Below the pieces are notes generated by a model that had not been told where the DNA came from, searched no databases, and was given only the letters and a program-made list of their open reading frames with translations. The position numbers and the translations under genes were made by a program. This document shows, piece by piece, positions 1-7,534 of a DNA stretch of 64,000 nt. This DNA comes from Streptomyces sp. NRRL WC-3626 (lineage in GTDB: Bacteria; Actinomycetota; Actinomycetes; Streptomycetales; Streptomycetaceae), in contig NZ_JOCA01000013.1 in the NCBI RefSeq assembly GCF_000718785.1, positions 122,809-186,808 on the forward strand, read 5' to 3'. Position 1 is the first letter of the stretch; every line of letters begins with the position of its first letter.

Positions 1-601
1 CGGGGCGGGTCACGATCGCCGCGGGGGCGTAGACCAGGGCGGCGAGGGCGAGGCAGGGGGTGATGAGGTGCAGCGTCGGGACCTGCTTCAGGTAGCGGTC
101 GGCTATCAGGGGGGCCGTGGCGTAGCCGACGACCGTGACCAGGACCTCCGCAAGGGAGAACGCGTCGCCGCCGGTCAGGTGCGGGACCGTGAGGACGCCG
201 ACGCCGCCGAGGCCGAGGGCGAGGCCGGTGATCCTGCGGGTGCTCAGCGACTCGGCGGTGCCGAAGAAGCGGGAGAGCAGGACGCCGACGATCGGGACGC
301 CCGCGATCAGCAGGCCCGCCGTGGAGCTGGACAGATGGCGTTCGGCGTCGGTGAGGGTGTACCAGGGGCCGATGATCTCGATCACCGCGAACGCCAGCAT
401 CGGCTTCCAGTGCGTGCGCAGGTTCCGGGCGAAGCCGGACTGGCGCAGGGCGAAGGGGAGCAGGAGGGCGGCGCCGATCGCGCAGCGCGCGAACACCACC
501 GCCGACGGGGACACCTCGTCCACCGCCACCTTGATCATCAGATAGGGGATGCCCCAGACCACTCCCATCAGGGAGAAGAGGAGCCAGCCGCGTGCAGTCA
601 T
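1..601 (-). CDS. EamA/DMT-family membrane transporter (C-terminus cut by window edge)
   Basis: Reading the minus strand from the ATG at 601 gives an open frame that runs off the left edge. The protein starts MTARGWLLFSLMGVVWGIPY and continues through alternating hydrophobic helices typical of the drug/metabolite transporter (EamA) fold: a first helix with WGIPYL, then VFARCAIGAALLPFALR and later GVPIVGVLLSRFFGTAE. About 200 residues are present; the family usually has about 300 with ten helices, so roughly a third is missing. Its start lies 19 bp after the stop of the upstream AraC gene on the same strand, so the two are probably co-transcribed and the AraC protein may control it. Substrate unknown. 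No clear Shine-Dalgarno is visible, consistent with coupling to the upstream gene. Confidence 0.85.
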   Translation of the reverse strand, partial: MTARGWLLFSLMGVVWGIPYLMIKVAVDEVSPSAVVFARCAIGAALLLPFALRQSGFARNLRTHWKPMLAFAVIEIIGPWYTLTDAERHLSSSTAGLLIAGVPIVGVLLSRFFGTAESLSTRRITGLALGLGGVGVLTVPHLTGGDAFSLAEVLVTVVGYATAPLIADRYLKQVPTLHLITPCLALAALVYAPAAIVTRP

Positions 602-620
602 GCGGTGAGTGTGCGGCCGT

Positions 621-1448
621 TCAGCGGCGGGGGTCTTGAACGCTGTTGCGGTACGCCGCCGGGGTCACCCCGAGGACGCGGCGGAACCAGCGGGTCAGAT
701 GGGCCTGGTCGGCGAAGCCGACGAGCGCGGCCGCCTCGGCGGGGCGCAGGCCGGCTTCCAGGAGGGCGCGGGCCCTGGTGACCCGGTACTGGGCGAGCCA
801 GGCGTACGGGGGCACCCCCATCGTCGTACGGAAGGCGCGCAGCAGCTGGTAGCGGGAGAGGCCGAGGTCGGCGGCGAGGGCGGCCAGGGAGGGCGGTTCG
901 AGGAGTTGGTCGGCGAGGCGGTCGCGTACGGCGAGGGCGACGGTGCCCGGGACCGCCTGGTCGTCCGCGCGGGCGGTGGAGTGGCGGCGGGCCAGGGTGG
1001 TGAGCAGCCAGGGGATACGGGACTCCGCCTCCAGGGGGTCCGGGCAGGAGCTGACGTCCGTGTGGGCGCGGCGCAGGGCGACGGCGAGTTCGGGGTCGTC
1101 TATGACGGGGTCGCGGAAGTGCGGGAGGGCGGCGCCGAGGGTGCCGTCGGCGAGGAGGGCGGGGGCCGCGTAGAGGGCGCGGTAGGAGTAGCCCTCGGGG
1201 GCGGCGGGGCCGCCGGTGTGCATCTCGCCGGGTTCGAGGACGACGATCGAACCCGGCCCGGAGACGATGCGGCCGCCCCGGTAGGCGATGGTCTCCAGCC
1301 CGCCGACGGTGACCCCGACCGTGAACTCGTCGTGCGCGTGCGGCGCGTACTCGTGCCGGTTGAACCGGGCGGTGAGCAGATCGAGCGCGGGCCCGCACCG
1401 CCCCAGCCGCGCCCTGGTCCACCGGGCCTGCTCCGGTACGTCCGCCAC
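621..1448 (-). CDS. AraC-family transcriptional regulator
   Basis: The 275-residue protein has an N-terminal cupin-like sensor (residues about 15-110; short His-rich stretch YAPHAHDEFTVGV and the turn LEPGEMHTGG) followed by a C-terminal double helix-turn-helix of AraC type (about 175-270; LAADLGLSRYQLLRAFRTTMG, then AALVGFADQAHLTRWFRRVLGVTPAAYR). The second HTH is an excellent match to the AraC signature. The GTG start is preceded by GGGGGTGCGAG. The gene lies directly upstream of the DMT transporter on the same strand, a common arrangement in which the regulator controls an exporter or importer of its ligand. The effector cannot be told from sequence. Confidence 0.92.
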   Translation of the reverse strand: MADVPEQARWTRARLGRCGPALDLLTARFNRHEYAPHAHDEFTVGVTVGGLETIAYRGGRIVSGPGSIVVLEPGEMHTGGPAAPEGYSYRALYAAPALLADGTLGAALPHFRDPVIDDPELAVALRRAHTDVSSCPDPLEAESRIPWLLTTLARRHSTARADDQAVPGTVALAVRDRLADQLLEPPSLAALAADLGLSRYQLLRAFRTTMGVPPYAWLAQYRVTRARALLEAGLRPAEAAALVGFADQAHLTRWFRRVLGVTPAAYRNSVQDPRR

Positions 1449-1472
1449 CTCGCACCCCCGACGAGTAGGGGA

Positions 1473-2042
1473 TCAGAGGAAGTCGGCGGTGTCCAGGTCG
1501 AAGGCGAAGGGGGCGGGGAGGGGCAGCGGCTTGCCGAGGGGGCGGGTGCAGCTTTCCCGGTACTCGTCCTGCTCCGGGTCGCTGAAGAGTGTGATGGAGG
1601 AGGCTTCGCGGTCGACGAGGAGGTGGAGGGGGATGCCTCCTCGGGCGTAGCAGCGGCGTTTGGTCTCGCGGTCGGCCGTGGGGCCGGCGCCGGTCACCTC
1701 CACCACCATGGCGACACCGGCACACGGCATCCACGGATCGGCTCCCCGGAAGAGCCTTGAGTCCCAGGGCACAAGCGTGCCGTCCGGGATCACGTGGTCC
1801 GGTGGGCAGGAGGGCGCGCCCTTCAGCCGCAGGCCCTTGTGGCCGGAGAAGGCCATGGCCGTTCGGGAACGGGTGTACATCTGGCGCGAGATCAAGCCGA
1901 GACAGTGCTCATGCGATCCGTCGGGCGGCGGCGTGAGGAAGAGCTCTCCCTCGATGAGTTCCGCCCGGAACCCTTCGGGGGCGTCGAGGACGGCGAACCA
2001 GTCCAGCAGCAGGTTCTCGGTGATCGGATCGTAGGTGATCAC
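1473..2042 (-). CDS. Uma2-family (DUF820) PD-(D/E)XK nuclease-like protein
   Basis: I start the protein at the GTG at 2042 (VITYDPITENLL), which has GGAG seven bases upstream and gives 189 residues, the usual Uma2 length. An upstream in-frame start would add 57 residues of low-quality sequence. Visible Uma2 features are the early ELIEGELFLTPPP block (Glu in an ELI-x-GEL motif), PDHVIPDGTLVPWD with the catalytic-type Asp-Gly, and VVEVTGAGPTADRETKRRCYARGGIPLHLLVD with E-x-x-x...D-x-x-x-K-x-x-x-Y. These match the restriction-endonuclease-like core. Uma2 proteins are very abundant in Streptomyces and their substrate is unknown. The gene is divergent from the MerR gene. Confidence 0.9.
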   Translation of the reverse strand: MITYDPITENLLLDWFAVLDAPEGFRAELIEGELFLTPPPDGSHEHCLGLISRQMYTRSRTAMAFSGHKGLRLKGAPSCPPDHVIPDGTLVPWDSRLFRGADPWMPCAGVAMVVEVTGAGPTADRETKRRCYARGGIPLHLLVDREASSITLFSDPEQDEYRESCTRPLGKPLPLPAPFAFDLDTADFL

Positions 2043-2135
2043 GGTGCGGCTCCTCGCTTTCGGTCGCTCGCCAGACTTTCGTACGGAGGGCTCGCCCGGT
2101 GCGCAAGCCGGTGCTGTTCGCTCGACCGTGTTCGC

Positions 2136-2166
2136 TTGACCCTGTCGTAGCGGCAACGTTTCTACT
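2136..2166 (+). promoter_or_regulatory. MerR-type promoter with 19-bp spacer, leaderless start
   Basis: TTGACC (2136-2141) and TCTACT (2161-2166) are separated by 19 bp, the long spacer characteristic of MerR-activated promoters. The spacer holds an imperfect dyad (GACCCTGTCG / CGGCAACGTT, 6 of 10 positions paired). The expected transcription start falls at about 2173, the A of the MerR ATG, so the transcript is probably leaderless and autoregulated. Confidence 0.6.
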
Positions 2167-2172
2167 GGGGGT

Positions 2173-2928
2173 ATGCGGATCGGAGAGCTTGCCCGTGCTG
2201 TCGGGGTCACCACTCGGGCCGTGCGGCATTACCACCAGTCGGGGTTGCTGCCGGAGCCGGTGCGGCTGGGGAACGGGTATCGGGACTACGGGTTGCGGCA
2301 TGCCGTCGTGCTGGCGCGGATCAGGCGGCTGACCGAGCTGGGGCTGGGGCTCGCCGAGGTGCGGGACGTGCTCGCGGACGAGGCGGGGAAGGACCTCGTC
2401 GAGGTGCTGACCGAGCTGGACGAGGATCTGGCGCGGCAGGAGGCCGCGATCCGGGAGCGGCGGGCGCGGCTGCGGGCCCTGCTGGAGACGGAGGGCGGGC
2501 TGACCGCCGAGGGGCCGGTGTCGCCGGAGCTGGCCGCGTTGTTCCGGGACACCGCCCATCTGTCCGGCTCCCCCACGGCCGCCAGGGACCGCGAGATGCT
2601 CGCGCTGATCGAGACCGCCACGCCGCCCGAGGAGCGGGAGCGGCTGATGGGGCTGCTCGGCGGGGTCGTGGACGTGCCCGGCGGGGTGGAGCGGGTGCGG
2701 GAGCTGTACGAGCGGCTCGACGCGCTCGCCGACGCCGAGCCGGACGATCCGCGGGTGGAGGAGACGGCGCGGGCGCTCGCCGCCTCCGTTCCCGAGGGAA
2801 TGGTTCCGCAGGGGGTCGCGGAGGGGGAGGCCGCCGGTTTCCTGCGGGCCCTCTACGCCGACTTCCCGCCGGCCCAGGCCGAGGTGATCCGCCGCATGGT
2901 GCGGATCATCAGCGAGGAGGGGTCATGA
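2173..2928 (+). CDS. MerR-family transcriptional regulator
   Basis: The 251-residue protein begins with a canonical MerR winged helix (residues 1-70): MRIGELARAVGVTTRAVRHYHQ, then LLPEPVRLGNGYRDYG and VVLARIRRLTELGLGLAEVRDVL. A predicted coiled-coil dimerisation helix follows (about 80-120, DEDLARQEAAIRERRARLRA). The C-terminal 130 residues are helical without Cys pairs, arguing against a metal sensor and for a small-molecule or protein-binding domain. No ribosome site is visible because the likely transcript begins at the ATG. Its stop overlaps the start of the next gene (ATGA), so a downstream membrane protein is translationally coupled and is the likely target besides the regulator's own promoter. 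Confidence 0.92.
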   Translation: MRIGELARAVGVTTRAVRHYHQSGLLPEPVRLGNGYRDYGLRHAVVLARIRRLTELGLGLAEVRDVLADEAGKDLVEVLTELDEDLARQEAAIRERRARLRALLETEGGLTAEGPVSPELAALFRDTAHLSGSPTAARDREMLALIETATPPEERERLMGLLGGVVDVPGGVERVRELYERLDALADAEPDDPRVEETARALAASVPEGMVPQGVAEGEAAGFLRALYADFPPAQAEVIRRMVRIISEEGS

Positions 2929-3521
2929 GGGGCGTACGGATGGCGGGCGCGGTGGCGGGGCACGAGCTGCGGCTGATGATGAGCCTGTGGCTGTGGGTGG
3001 CCCGGCGGCGGCACGGTGTCGGTGGCGGCACGGCGTTCGGGTACGCGCGCGGCGAGGCGGCCATGATGTACGGGCTCGCGTTCGTGTGCGTGGTCGAGAC
3101 GGTGGCGCTGTCCGTGCTGCTGGCCGACTGGCCGGCCGTGCACGCGGCGGTGCTCGTCCTGGACGTGTACACCGTCGTGTTCGTCGTCGCGCTGCACGCC
3201 GCGTCCGTCGTACGGCCCCATGTGGTCGGGGACGGTGTGCTGCGGGTGCGCCGGGCCGTGCACGTCGATCTGCGGATACCGGTGGAGCGGATCGCCTCCG
3301 TCCGGCGGGAGCTGCGGATGACGCACGAGGCGGCGGAGGGGGAGCTCGATCTCGCGGTCGGGTCGCAGACGACCGTCACGGTCGAGCTGGACCGGCCGGT
3401 CACCCACGTCACCTTCCTCGGGCGTCCCCGCGAGATCCGCGTGGTCCGTCTTCACGCGGACGACGCCGACGGGCTCGTCCGCGCGCTGGCCGGGGCGCCT
3501 TCCGCCGGTGGCCACGTCTGA
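2925..3521 (+). CDS. Hypothetical membrane protein coupled to MerR regulator
   Basis: The 198-residue product has two hydrophobic segments at about residues 48-65 (MMYGLAFVCVVETVALSVLL) and 75-95 (VLVLDVYTVVFVVALHAASVV), then a soluble C-terminal half rich in beta-strand patterns (VVGDGVLRVRRAVHVDLRIPVERIASV). I do not recognise a named family; the layout of two helices followed by a small beta domain resembles PH-like/YdbT-type membrane proteins. Its ATG overlaps the stop of the MerR gene by four bases, so the two are expressed together. Function unknown. Confidence 0.8.
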   Translation: MRGVRMAGAVAGHELRLMMSLWLWVARRRHGVGGGTAFGYARGEAAMMYGLAFVCVVETVALSVLLADWPAVHAAVLVLDVYTVVFVVALHAASVVRPHVVGDGVLRVRRAVHVDLRIPVERIASVRRELRMTHEAAEGELDLAVGSQTTVTVELDRPVTHVTFLGRPREIRVVRLHADDADGLVRALAGAPSAGGHV

Positions 3522-3572
3522 CGTGCCGGTCCACGCCGTACCCTGACTTCGAGCTCGACCGAAGGAGTACGT

Positions 3573-4355
3573 GTGCTTGTCCTGCTGCCGCCGTCCGAGG
3601 GCAAGGCCGCTTCCGGCCGCGGCGCCCCGCTGAAGCCCGAGTCGCTGTCGCTGCCGGGGCTGGCCGCGGCGCGCGAGGCGGCGCTCGCCGAGCTGGTGGA
3701 CCTGTGCACCGGCGACGAGGACAAGGCGCGCGAGGTGCTCGGGCTGAGCGAGGGACTGCGGGGCGAGATCGCGAAGAACGCGGAGCTGGGGAGCGCCGGG
3801 GCGCGGCCCGCCGGGGAGATCTACACCGGGGTGCTGTACGACGCCCTGGACCTGGCCTCCCTCGACGCGGCGGCGAAGCGGCGGGCGGCGAAGTCGCTGC
3901 TGGTGTTCTCCGGGCTGTGGGGCGCCGTACGGGTCACCGACCGGATTCCGTCCTACCGGCTGTCGATGGGCGTGAGGCTGCCGGGGCTCGGCGCGCTGAG
4001 CGGGCACTGGCGTGCGCCGATGGCGGAGGTGCTGCCCGAGGCGGCGGGCGGCGGGCTGGTCCTCGACCTGCGGTCGGCGGCGTACGCGGCGGCCTGGAAG
4101 CCGAAGGGCGAGGTCGCGGGGCGGACGGCGACGGTACGGGTGCTGCACGCGCCGACGCGGAAGGTGGTCAGCCACTTCAACAAGGCGACCAAGGGGCGGA
4201 TCGTGCGGAGCCTGCTGACGGCCGGTGCCGTACCGAAGGACCCCGCCGGGCTGGTGGAGGCGCTGCGGGACCTCGGATACGAGGTGGAGGCCACGGCACC
4301 GGGCCGGGCGGGTGCCGCCTGGGCACTGGACGTGCTGGTGGACGAGGTCCACTGA
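3573..4355 (+). CDS. yaaA: YaaA-family peroxide stress protein
   Basis: The 260-residue protein opens with the family hallmark LVLLPPSEGKA and contains YTGVLYDALD, LLVFSGLWGAVRVTDRIPSYRLSMG and FNKATKGRIVRSLL, all conserved in the DUF328/YaaA family over its full usual length. In E. coli YaaA limits intracellular iron under peroxide stress and binds DNA; the fold has a helix-hairpin-helix-like motif. The GTG start has AAGGAG five bases upstream. The gene is alone between the MerR pair and the aldolase gene. Confidence 0.93.
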   Translation: MLVLLPPSEGKAASGRGAPLKPESLSLPGLAAAREAALAELVDLCTGDEDKAREVLGLSEGLRGEIAKNAELGSAGARPAGEIYTGVLYDALDLASLDAAAKRRAAKSLLVFSGLWGAVRVTDRIPSYRLSMGVRLPGLGALSGHWRAPMAEVLPEAAGGGLVLDLRSAAYAAAWKPKGEVAGRTATVRVLHAPTRKVVSHFNKATKGRIVRSLLTAGAVPKDPAGLVEALRDLGYEVEATAPGRAGAAWALDVLVDEVH

Positions 4356-4376
4356 TCACATTCCCTGATTGCATCC

Positions 4377-4396
4377 TGCGCAATGGGCTTTGCGCG
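4377..4396 (+). promoter_or_regulatory. Dyad TGCGCAA-N6-TTGCGCG upstream of eda
   Basis: TGCGCAA (4377-4383) and TTGCGCG (4390-4396) form a near-perfect inverted repeat (6 of 7) in the 70 bp between yaaA and eda, followed by another TGCGCAG. The style resembles Lrp/AsnC-type operators in Streptomyces. No Lrp gene is in the window. Confidence 0.35.
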
Positions 4397-4425
4397 GTGC
4401 GCAGCGGTGCGGGCAGGATGACGGC

Positions 4426-5073
4426 ATGAGTTCTCCGCTGCCCTCCTCCGTGTTGGATCTCGCCCCCGTCGTGCCGGTCGTCGTCGTCGAGGACGCCGCC
4501 GACGCCGTACCGCTGGCGCGTGCGCTGGTGGCCGGGGGGCTGCCCGCGATCGAGGTGACGCTGCGGACGCCCGCCGCGCTCGACGCGATCTCGGCGATCG
4601 CCGCCGAGGTGCCGGACGCGGTGGTCGGGGCGGGGACGGTGATCACGCCGGAGCAGGCGGGCGAGGCGGTGGCGGCCGGGGCGCGGTTCCTGGTCAGCCC
4701 CGGGTGGACGGACGTACTGCTGGAGGCGCTGCGGGCGTCCGGGGTGCCGTTCCTGCCGGGGGTGTCGACCACCTCGGAGGTGGTGGCGCTCCTTGAGCGG
4801 GGGGTGCGGGAGATGAAGTTCTTCCCGGCACAGGCGGCGGGCGGGACGGCGTATCTGAAGTCGCTCGCCGGGCCGCTTCCGCAGGCCCGCTTCTGCCCGA
4901 CCGGGGGCATCGGGATCGACTCCGCGCCGGAGTATCTGGCGCTGCCCAACGTGGCGTGCGTCGGCGGGAGCTGGATGCTTCCGGCGGACGCGTTGGCCGC
5001 GCGGGACTGGGGGCGGATCGAGGGGCTGGCGCGTACGGCGGCGGGGCTCAGCGCAGGTGCGAGGTCTCGTTGA
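4426..5073 (+). CDS. eda: KDPG/KHG aldolase (2-dehydro-3-deoxyphosphogluconate aldolase)
   Basis: The 215-residue protein is a complete class I KDPG aldolase: PVVVVEDAADAVPLARALVAGG with the ARAL-GG-xxEVTLRTP block (GLPAIEVTLRTP, catalytic Glu), VGAGTVITPEQ, FLVSPGW, and the Schiff-base lysine in REMKFFPAQAAGG, then FCPTGGI. It splits 2-keto-3-deoxy-6-phosphogluconate into pyruvate and glyceraldehyde 3-phosphate, or does the same with ketohydroxyglutarate. The ATG at 4426 is preferred over an upstream in-frame start because the family begins here and an AGGA lies about eight bases upstream. Its 3' end overlaps the convergent RNase H gene by 26 bp. No gluconate pathway partner lies beside it. 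Confidence 0.93.
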   Translation: MSSPLPSSVLDLAPVVPVVVVEDAADAVPLARALVAGGLPAIEVTLRTPAALDAISAIAAEVPDAVVGAGTVITPEQAGEAVAAGARFLVSPGWTDVLLEALRASGVPFLPGVSTTSEVVALLERGVREMKFFPAQAAGGTAYLKSLAGPLPQARFCPTGGIGIDSAPEYLALPNVACVGGSWMLPADALAARDWGRIEGLARTAAGLSAGARSR

Positions 5074-6778
5074 ACAGGCGGACGCTGGCGTTGCCGTCGG
5101 CGTAGTACGCCACGGCGGAGAGCGAGGCCGCGGAGAGTTCCATCCGGAACAGGGACTCGGGCGGGGCGCCGAGGGCGAGGCGTATCAGGGTCTTGATCGG
5201 TGTCACGTGCGTGACGAGCAGGACCGTGCGTCCCGCGTACGCGGCGGTCAGCCGGTCCCTGGTCGCGGCGATCCGGGTGGCGGTGGCCGCGAAACTCTCG
5301 CCGCCGCCGGTGGGCTCGGCGTCCGGGGAGGACAGCCAGGCGCTGAGGTCGTCGGGGTGCCGCTCACGGACCTCGCCGAAGGTGAGGCCCTCCCACGCGC
5401 CGAAGTCCGTCTCGCGCAGCCCGTCGTCCACGGCCACGTCGAGCCCGAGCCGGGCGGCGACGATACGGGCGGTCTCGCGCGTACGGGCGAGCGGCGAGGC
5501 CACGACCGCTTCCACGGTCCCCCGCCGGGCAAGGAACTCCCCGGCCCGCTGGGCCTGTTCCCGTCCGATCCCGGAGAGGGAGGGATCACTGCCACCGCTC
5601 CCGGAGAACCGCTTCTGCGGGGTCAGGGGCGTCTCCCCGTGCCGCAGCAGCACGAAGGTCGCGGGCGGCCCCATGTCTGGAGCCGCCCACCCGGCACCGG
5701 GGGTGGCCACGGCCTGCGCGGCCCGGAGAACGGCATCGGCTTGGCGGGTGCGGCCGGACGGGCGTACTGTGCCGGCGCCTTCGGCGACGGTCGGCCGTGC
5801 GTCGGCGGCACCGGCGTCCGCCGCCCGCGCCTCGCCGTCGGCCTCCGACGCGGCGTCGGCGGCACGCCGCGAGGGGTCGGTCACCGCCCCGGACTCGACA
5901 CCGGCACCCGCATCCGAGGTCACCGTGACGTCATCGGCCGAGCGTCCCGCGGCGGCACGCGGCGAGGAGTCCGCCGCCGCCCCGGACTCGACACCGGAGC
6001 CGGCCGCCCACACCTCGCCAGCGGCACCCGGAGCGGCGTCGGCGGCACGCCGCGAGGGGTCGGTCACCGCCCCGGACTCGGCACCGGCACCCGCGCCCGA
6101 GGTCACCGTGACGTCATCGGCCGTGTGGTTCACCGCGGCGTCCGGTGTGGTAGCCGCTTCATCCGCCGCACGCCGTGAGGGGTGCGGCGCCGGGCGGGGT
6201 TCCTCACCGGCGGGTGCCGGGTGCGGGCCGGTGGTCTGCGCCAGGGCGGCGCGGGCCCTGGCCGCGCCCGCCTTCGCGTCGCCGGGCGGGCCCGACGGCT
6301 CGGGTGCCGGCGGGCGGGCCGCCGGGGTGTCCAGGGAGGCGCGGGACGCCGACGGCGTCCACTGTTCGCCGCGCTTGCCCGCGTCCATCGCCTCGTTGGC
6401 CAGGCGGTCGGCGTGCTTGTTCTCCGCTCGGGGGATCCACTCGTACGTGACCCGGCCCCTGGGGAAGACGCCCGACGCCTCCGCCGCCAGCGGCTTCATC
6501 GCCGGGTGCTTGATCTTCCAGCGGCCCGACATCTGCTCGATGACCAGCTTGGAGTCCATCCGGACGTGGACCCTGGCCCCCGGGTCCAGTGCGTGCGCGG
6601 CACGCAGGCCGGCCAGCAGGCCCCGGTACTCCGCGACGTTGTTCGTGGCGACGCCGAGGTACTCGGCCGCCTCCGCCAGGGTCTCCCCCGTCGCCCCGTC
6701 GCTCACCACGGCGCCGTAGCCCGCGGGCCCCGGGTTGCCCCGCGACCCGCCGTCCGCCTCGACGATGAACTCCCGCAC
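5048..6778 (-). CDS. Bifunctional RNase H / histidine phosphatase (acid phosphatase)
   Basis: Residues 1-135 are an RNase HI domain: FIVEADGGSRGNPGPAGYG with the first catalytic Asp, NNVAEYRGLLAGLRAA with Glu, VRMDSKLVIEQM with Asp, and WIPRAENKHADRLANEAMD with the final His/Asp. Residues about 365-570 are a histidine phosphatase: FVLLRHGETPLTPQKRFSG (RHG), then ASPLARTRETARI, ETDFGAWEGL and VLLVTHVTPI (second His). This pairing is known in actinobacteria (Rv2228c-type), where the phosphatase half has been linked to alpha-ribazole phosphate. The roughly 230-residue linker is low-complexity and contains a recent 183-bp-period duplication, making the protein longer than I expect for the family. 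It heads an operon with the zinc-ribbon and Nif3 genes on the same strand. Confidence 0.93.
   Translation of the reverse strand: MREFIVEADGGSRGNPGPAGYGAVVSDGATGETLAEAAEYLGVATNNVAEYRGLLAGLRAAHALDPGARVHVRMDSKLVIEQMSGRWKIKHPAMKPLAAEASGVFPRGRVTYEWIPRAENKHADRLANEAMDAGKRGEQWTPSASRASLDTPAARPPAPEPSGPPGDAKAGAARARAALAQTTGPHPAPAGEEPRPAPHPSRRAADEAATTPDAAVNHTADDVTVTSGAGAGAESGAVTDPSRRAADAAPGAAGEVWAAGSGVESGAAADSSPRAAAGRSADDVTVTSDAGAGVESGAVTDPSRRAADAASEADGEARAADAGAADARPTVAEGAGTVRPSGRTRQADAVLRAAQAVATPGAGWAAPDMGPPATFVLLRHGETPLTPQKRFSGSGGSDPSLSGIGREQAQRAGEFLARRGTVEAVVASPLARTRETARIVAARLGLDVAVDDGLRETDFGAWEGLTFGEVRERHPDDLSAWLSSPDAEPTGGGESFAATATRIAATRDRLTAAYAGRTVLLVTHVTPIKTLIRLALGAPPESLFRMELSAASLSAVAYYADGNASVRLFNETSHLR
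5851..6123 (-). repeat. Imperfect tandem duplication in RNase H/phosphatase linker
   Basis: Two 90-bp copies (5851-5940 and 6034-6123) are nearly identical and are spaced 183 bp apart (61 codons). A more diverged partial copy lies between them. The encoded unit includes DDVTVTS-GAGxESGAVTDPSRRAADA. The frame is kept, so only the flexible linker changes. Confidence 0.85.
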
Positions 6779-6790
6779 CGCCCGGACTCC

Positions 6791-7534
6791 CTACAGCCCG
6801 GACTCGGACGTACGCACCAGGATGCGGCGGCAGTTCTCGCAGCGCACCACCGTGTCGGGGGCGGCGGAGCGGATCTCGTTCAGCTCGGTGATGGCGAGCT
6901 CCTGGCGGCAGCCCTGGCAGGTACGGGCGTACAGCTTCGCCGCGCCGATGCCGCCCTGCTGCTCGCGCAGCTTCTCGTACAGGCTCAGCAGCGGCGCCGG
7001 CACGGAACCGGAGACGACCCCGCGCTCCTTCGTCACCGAGGCCGTCTCGCCGTCGATCTCCTCGAGCGCGGCGTCCCGGCGCGCGGTCGCGTCGTCGATC
7101 TTCCCCTGGACGGAGCCGACCCGCTCGGTCAGTTCGGCGACCCGCTCCTGCGCGGACTCGCGGCGCTCCATGACCTCGAGGACGACGTCCTCCAGGTCGC
7201 CCTGCCGCTTGGCGAGGGAGGCGATCTCGCGCTGGAGGTTCTCCAGGTCCTTCGGCGAGGAGACCGCGCCGGAGTCGAGGCGCTTCTGGTCGCGGGCGGC
7301 ACGCTGGCGCACCTGGTCCACGTCCTGCTCGGCCTTCGTCTGCTCGCGGGCGCAGTCGCTCTCCTCGGTCTGCGCGGCGACCAGCAGGTCCCGCAGCTGG
7401 GTGAGGTCCCGGGTCAGCGACTCGATCTCGGCGTGCTCGGGCAGCGACCTCCGCTTGTGGGCGAGCTGCTGCAGGCGGACGTCGAGGTCCTGGACGTCGA
7501 GGAGGCGGATCTGGTCGGCGGGCGCGGCGTTCAG
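6791..7534 (-). CDS. Coiled-coil C4 zinc-ribbon protein, probable CTG start
   Basis: The product has a long coiled coil (about residues 15-175) and a C-terminal zinc ribbon with CQGC and CENC pairs (residues about 205-240), ending LVRTSESGL. This matches the CT398/FlgZ-like C4 zinc-ribbon family that sits beside Nif3 in actinobacteria; the role is unknown, though nucleic-acid or secretion-related functions have been proposed. The frame has no ATG, GTG or TTG between the Nif3 stop and about residue 70. The conserved N-terminus (NAAPADQIRLLDVQ) begins exactly at a CTG whose last two bases open the Nif3 TGA stop (CTGA), with GGAG seven bases upstream. I therefore place the start at CTG 7534, giving 247 residues. 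It is coupled to Nif3 and lies 12 bp from the RNase H gene. Confidence 0.87.
   Translation of the reverse strand: MNAAPADQIRLLDVQDLDVRLQQLAHKRRSLPEHAEIESLTRDLTQLRDLLVAAQTEESDCAREQTKAEQDVDQVRQRAARDQKRLDSGAVSSPKDLENLQREIASLAKRQGDLEDVVLEVMERRESAQERVAELTERVGSVQGKIDDATARRDAALEEIDGETASVTKERGVVSGSVPAPLLSLYEKLREQQGGIGAAKLYARTCQGCRQELAITELNEIRSAAPDTVVRCENCRRILVRTSESGL

Noticed and set aside
5057..6719. Long plus-strand frames opposite the RNase H/phosphatase gene
   Set aside because: They are mirror frames of a high-GC gene with no domain or ribosome site; the minus-strand frame has full catalytic motifs.
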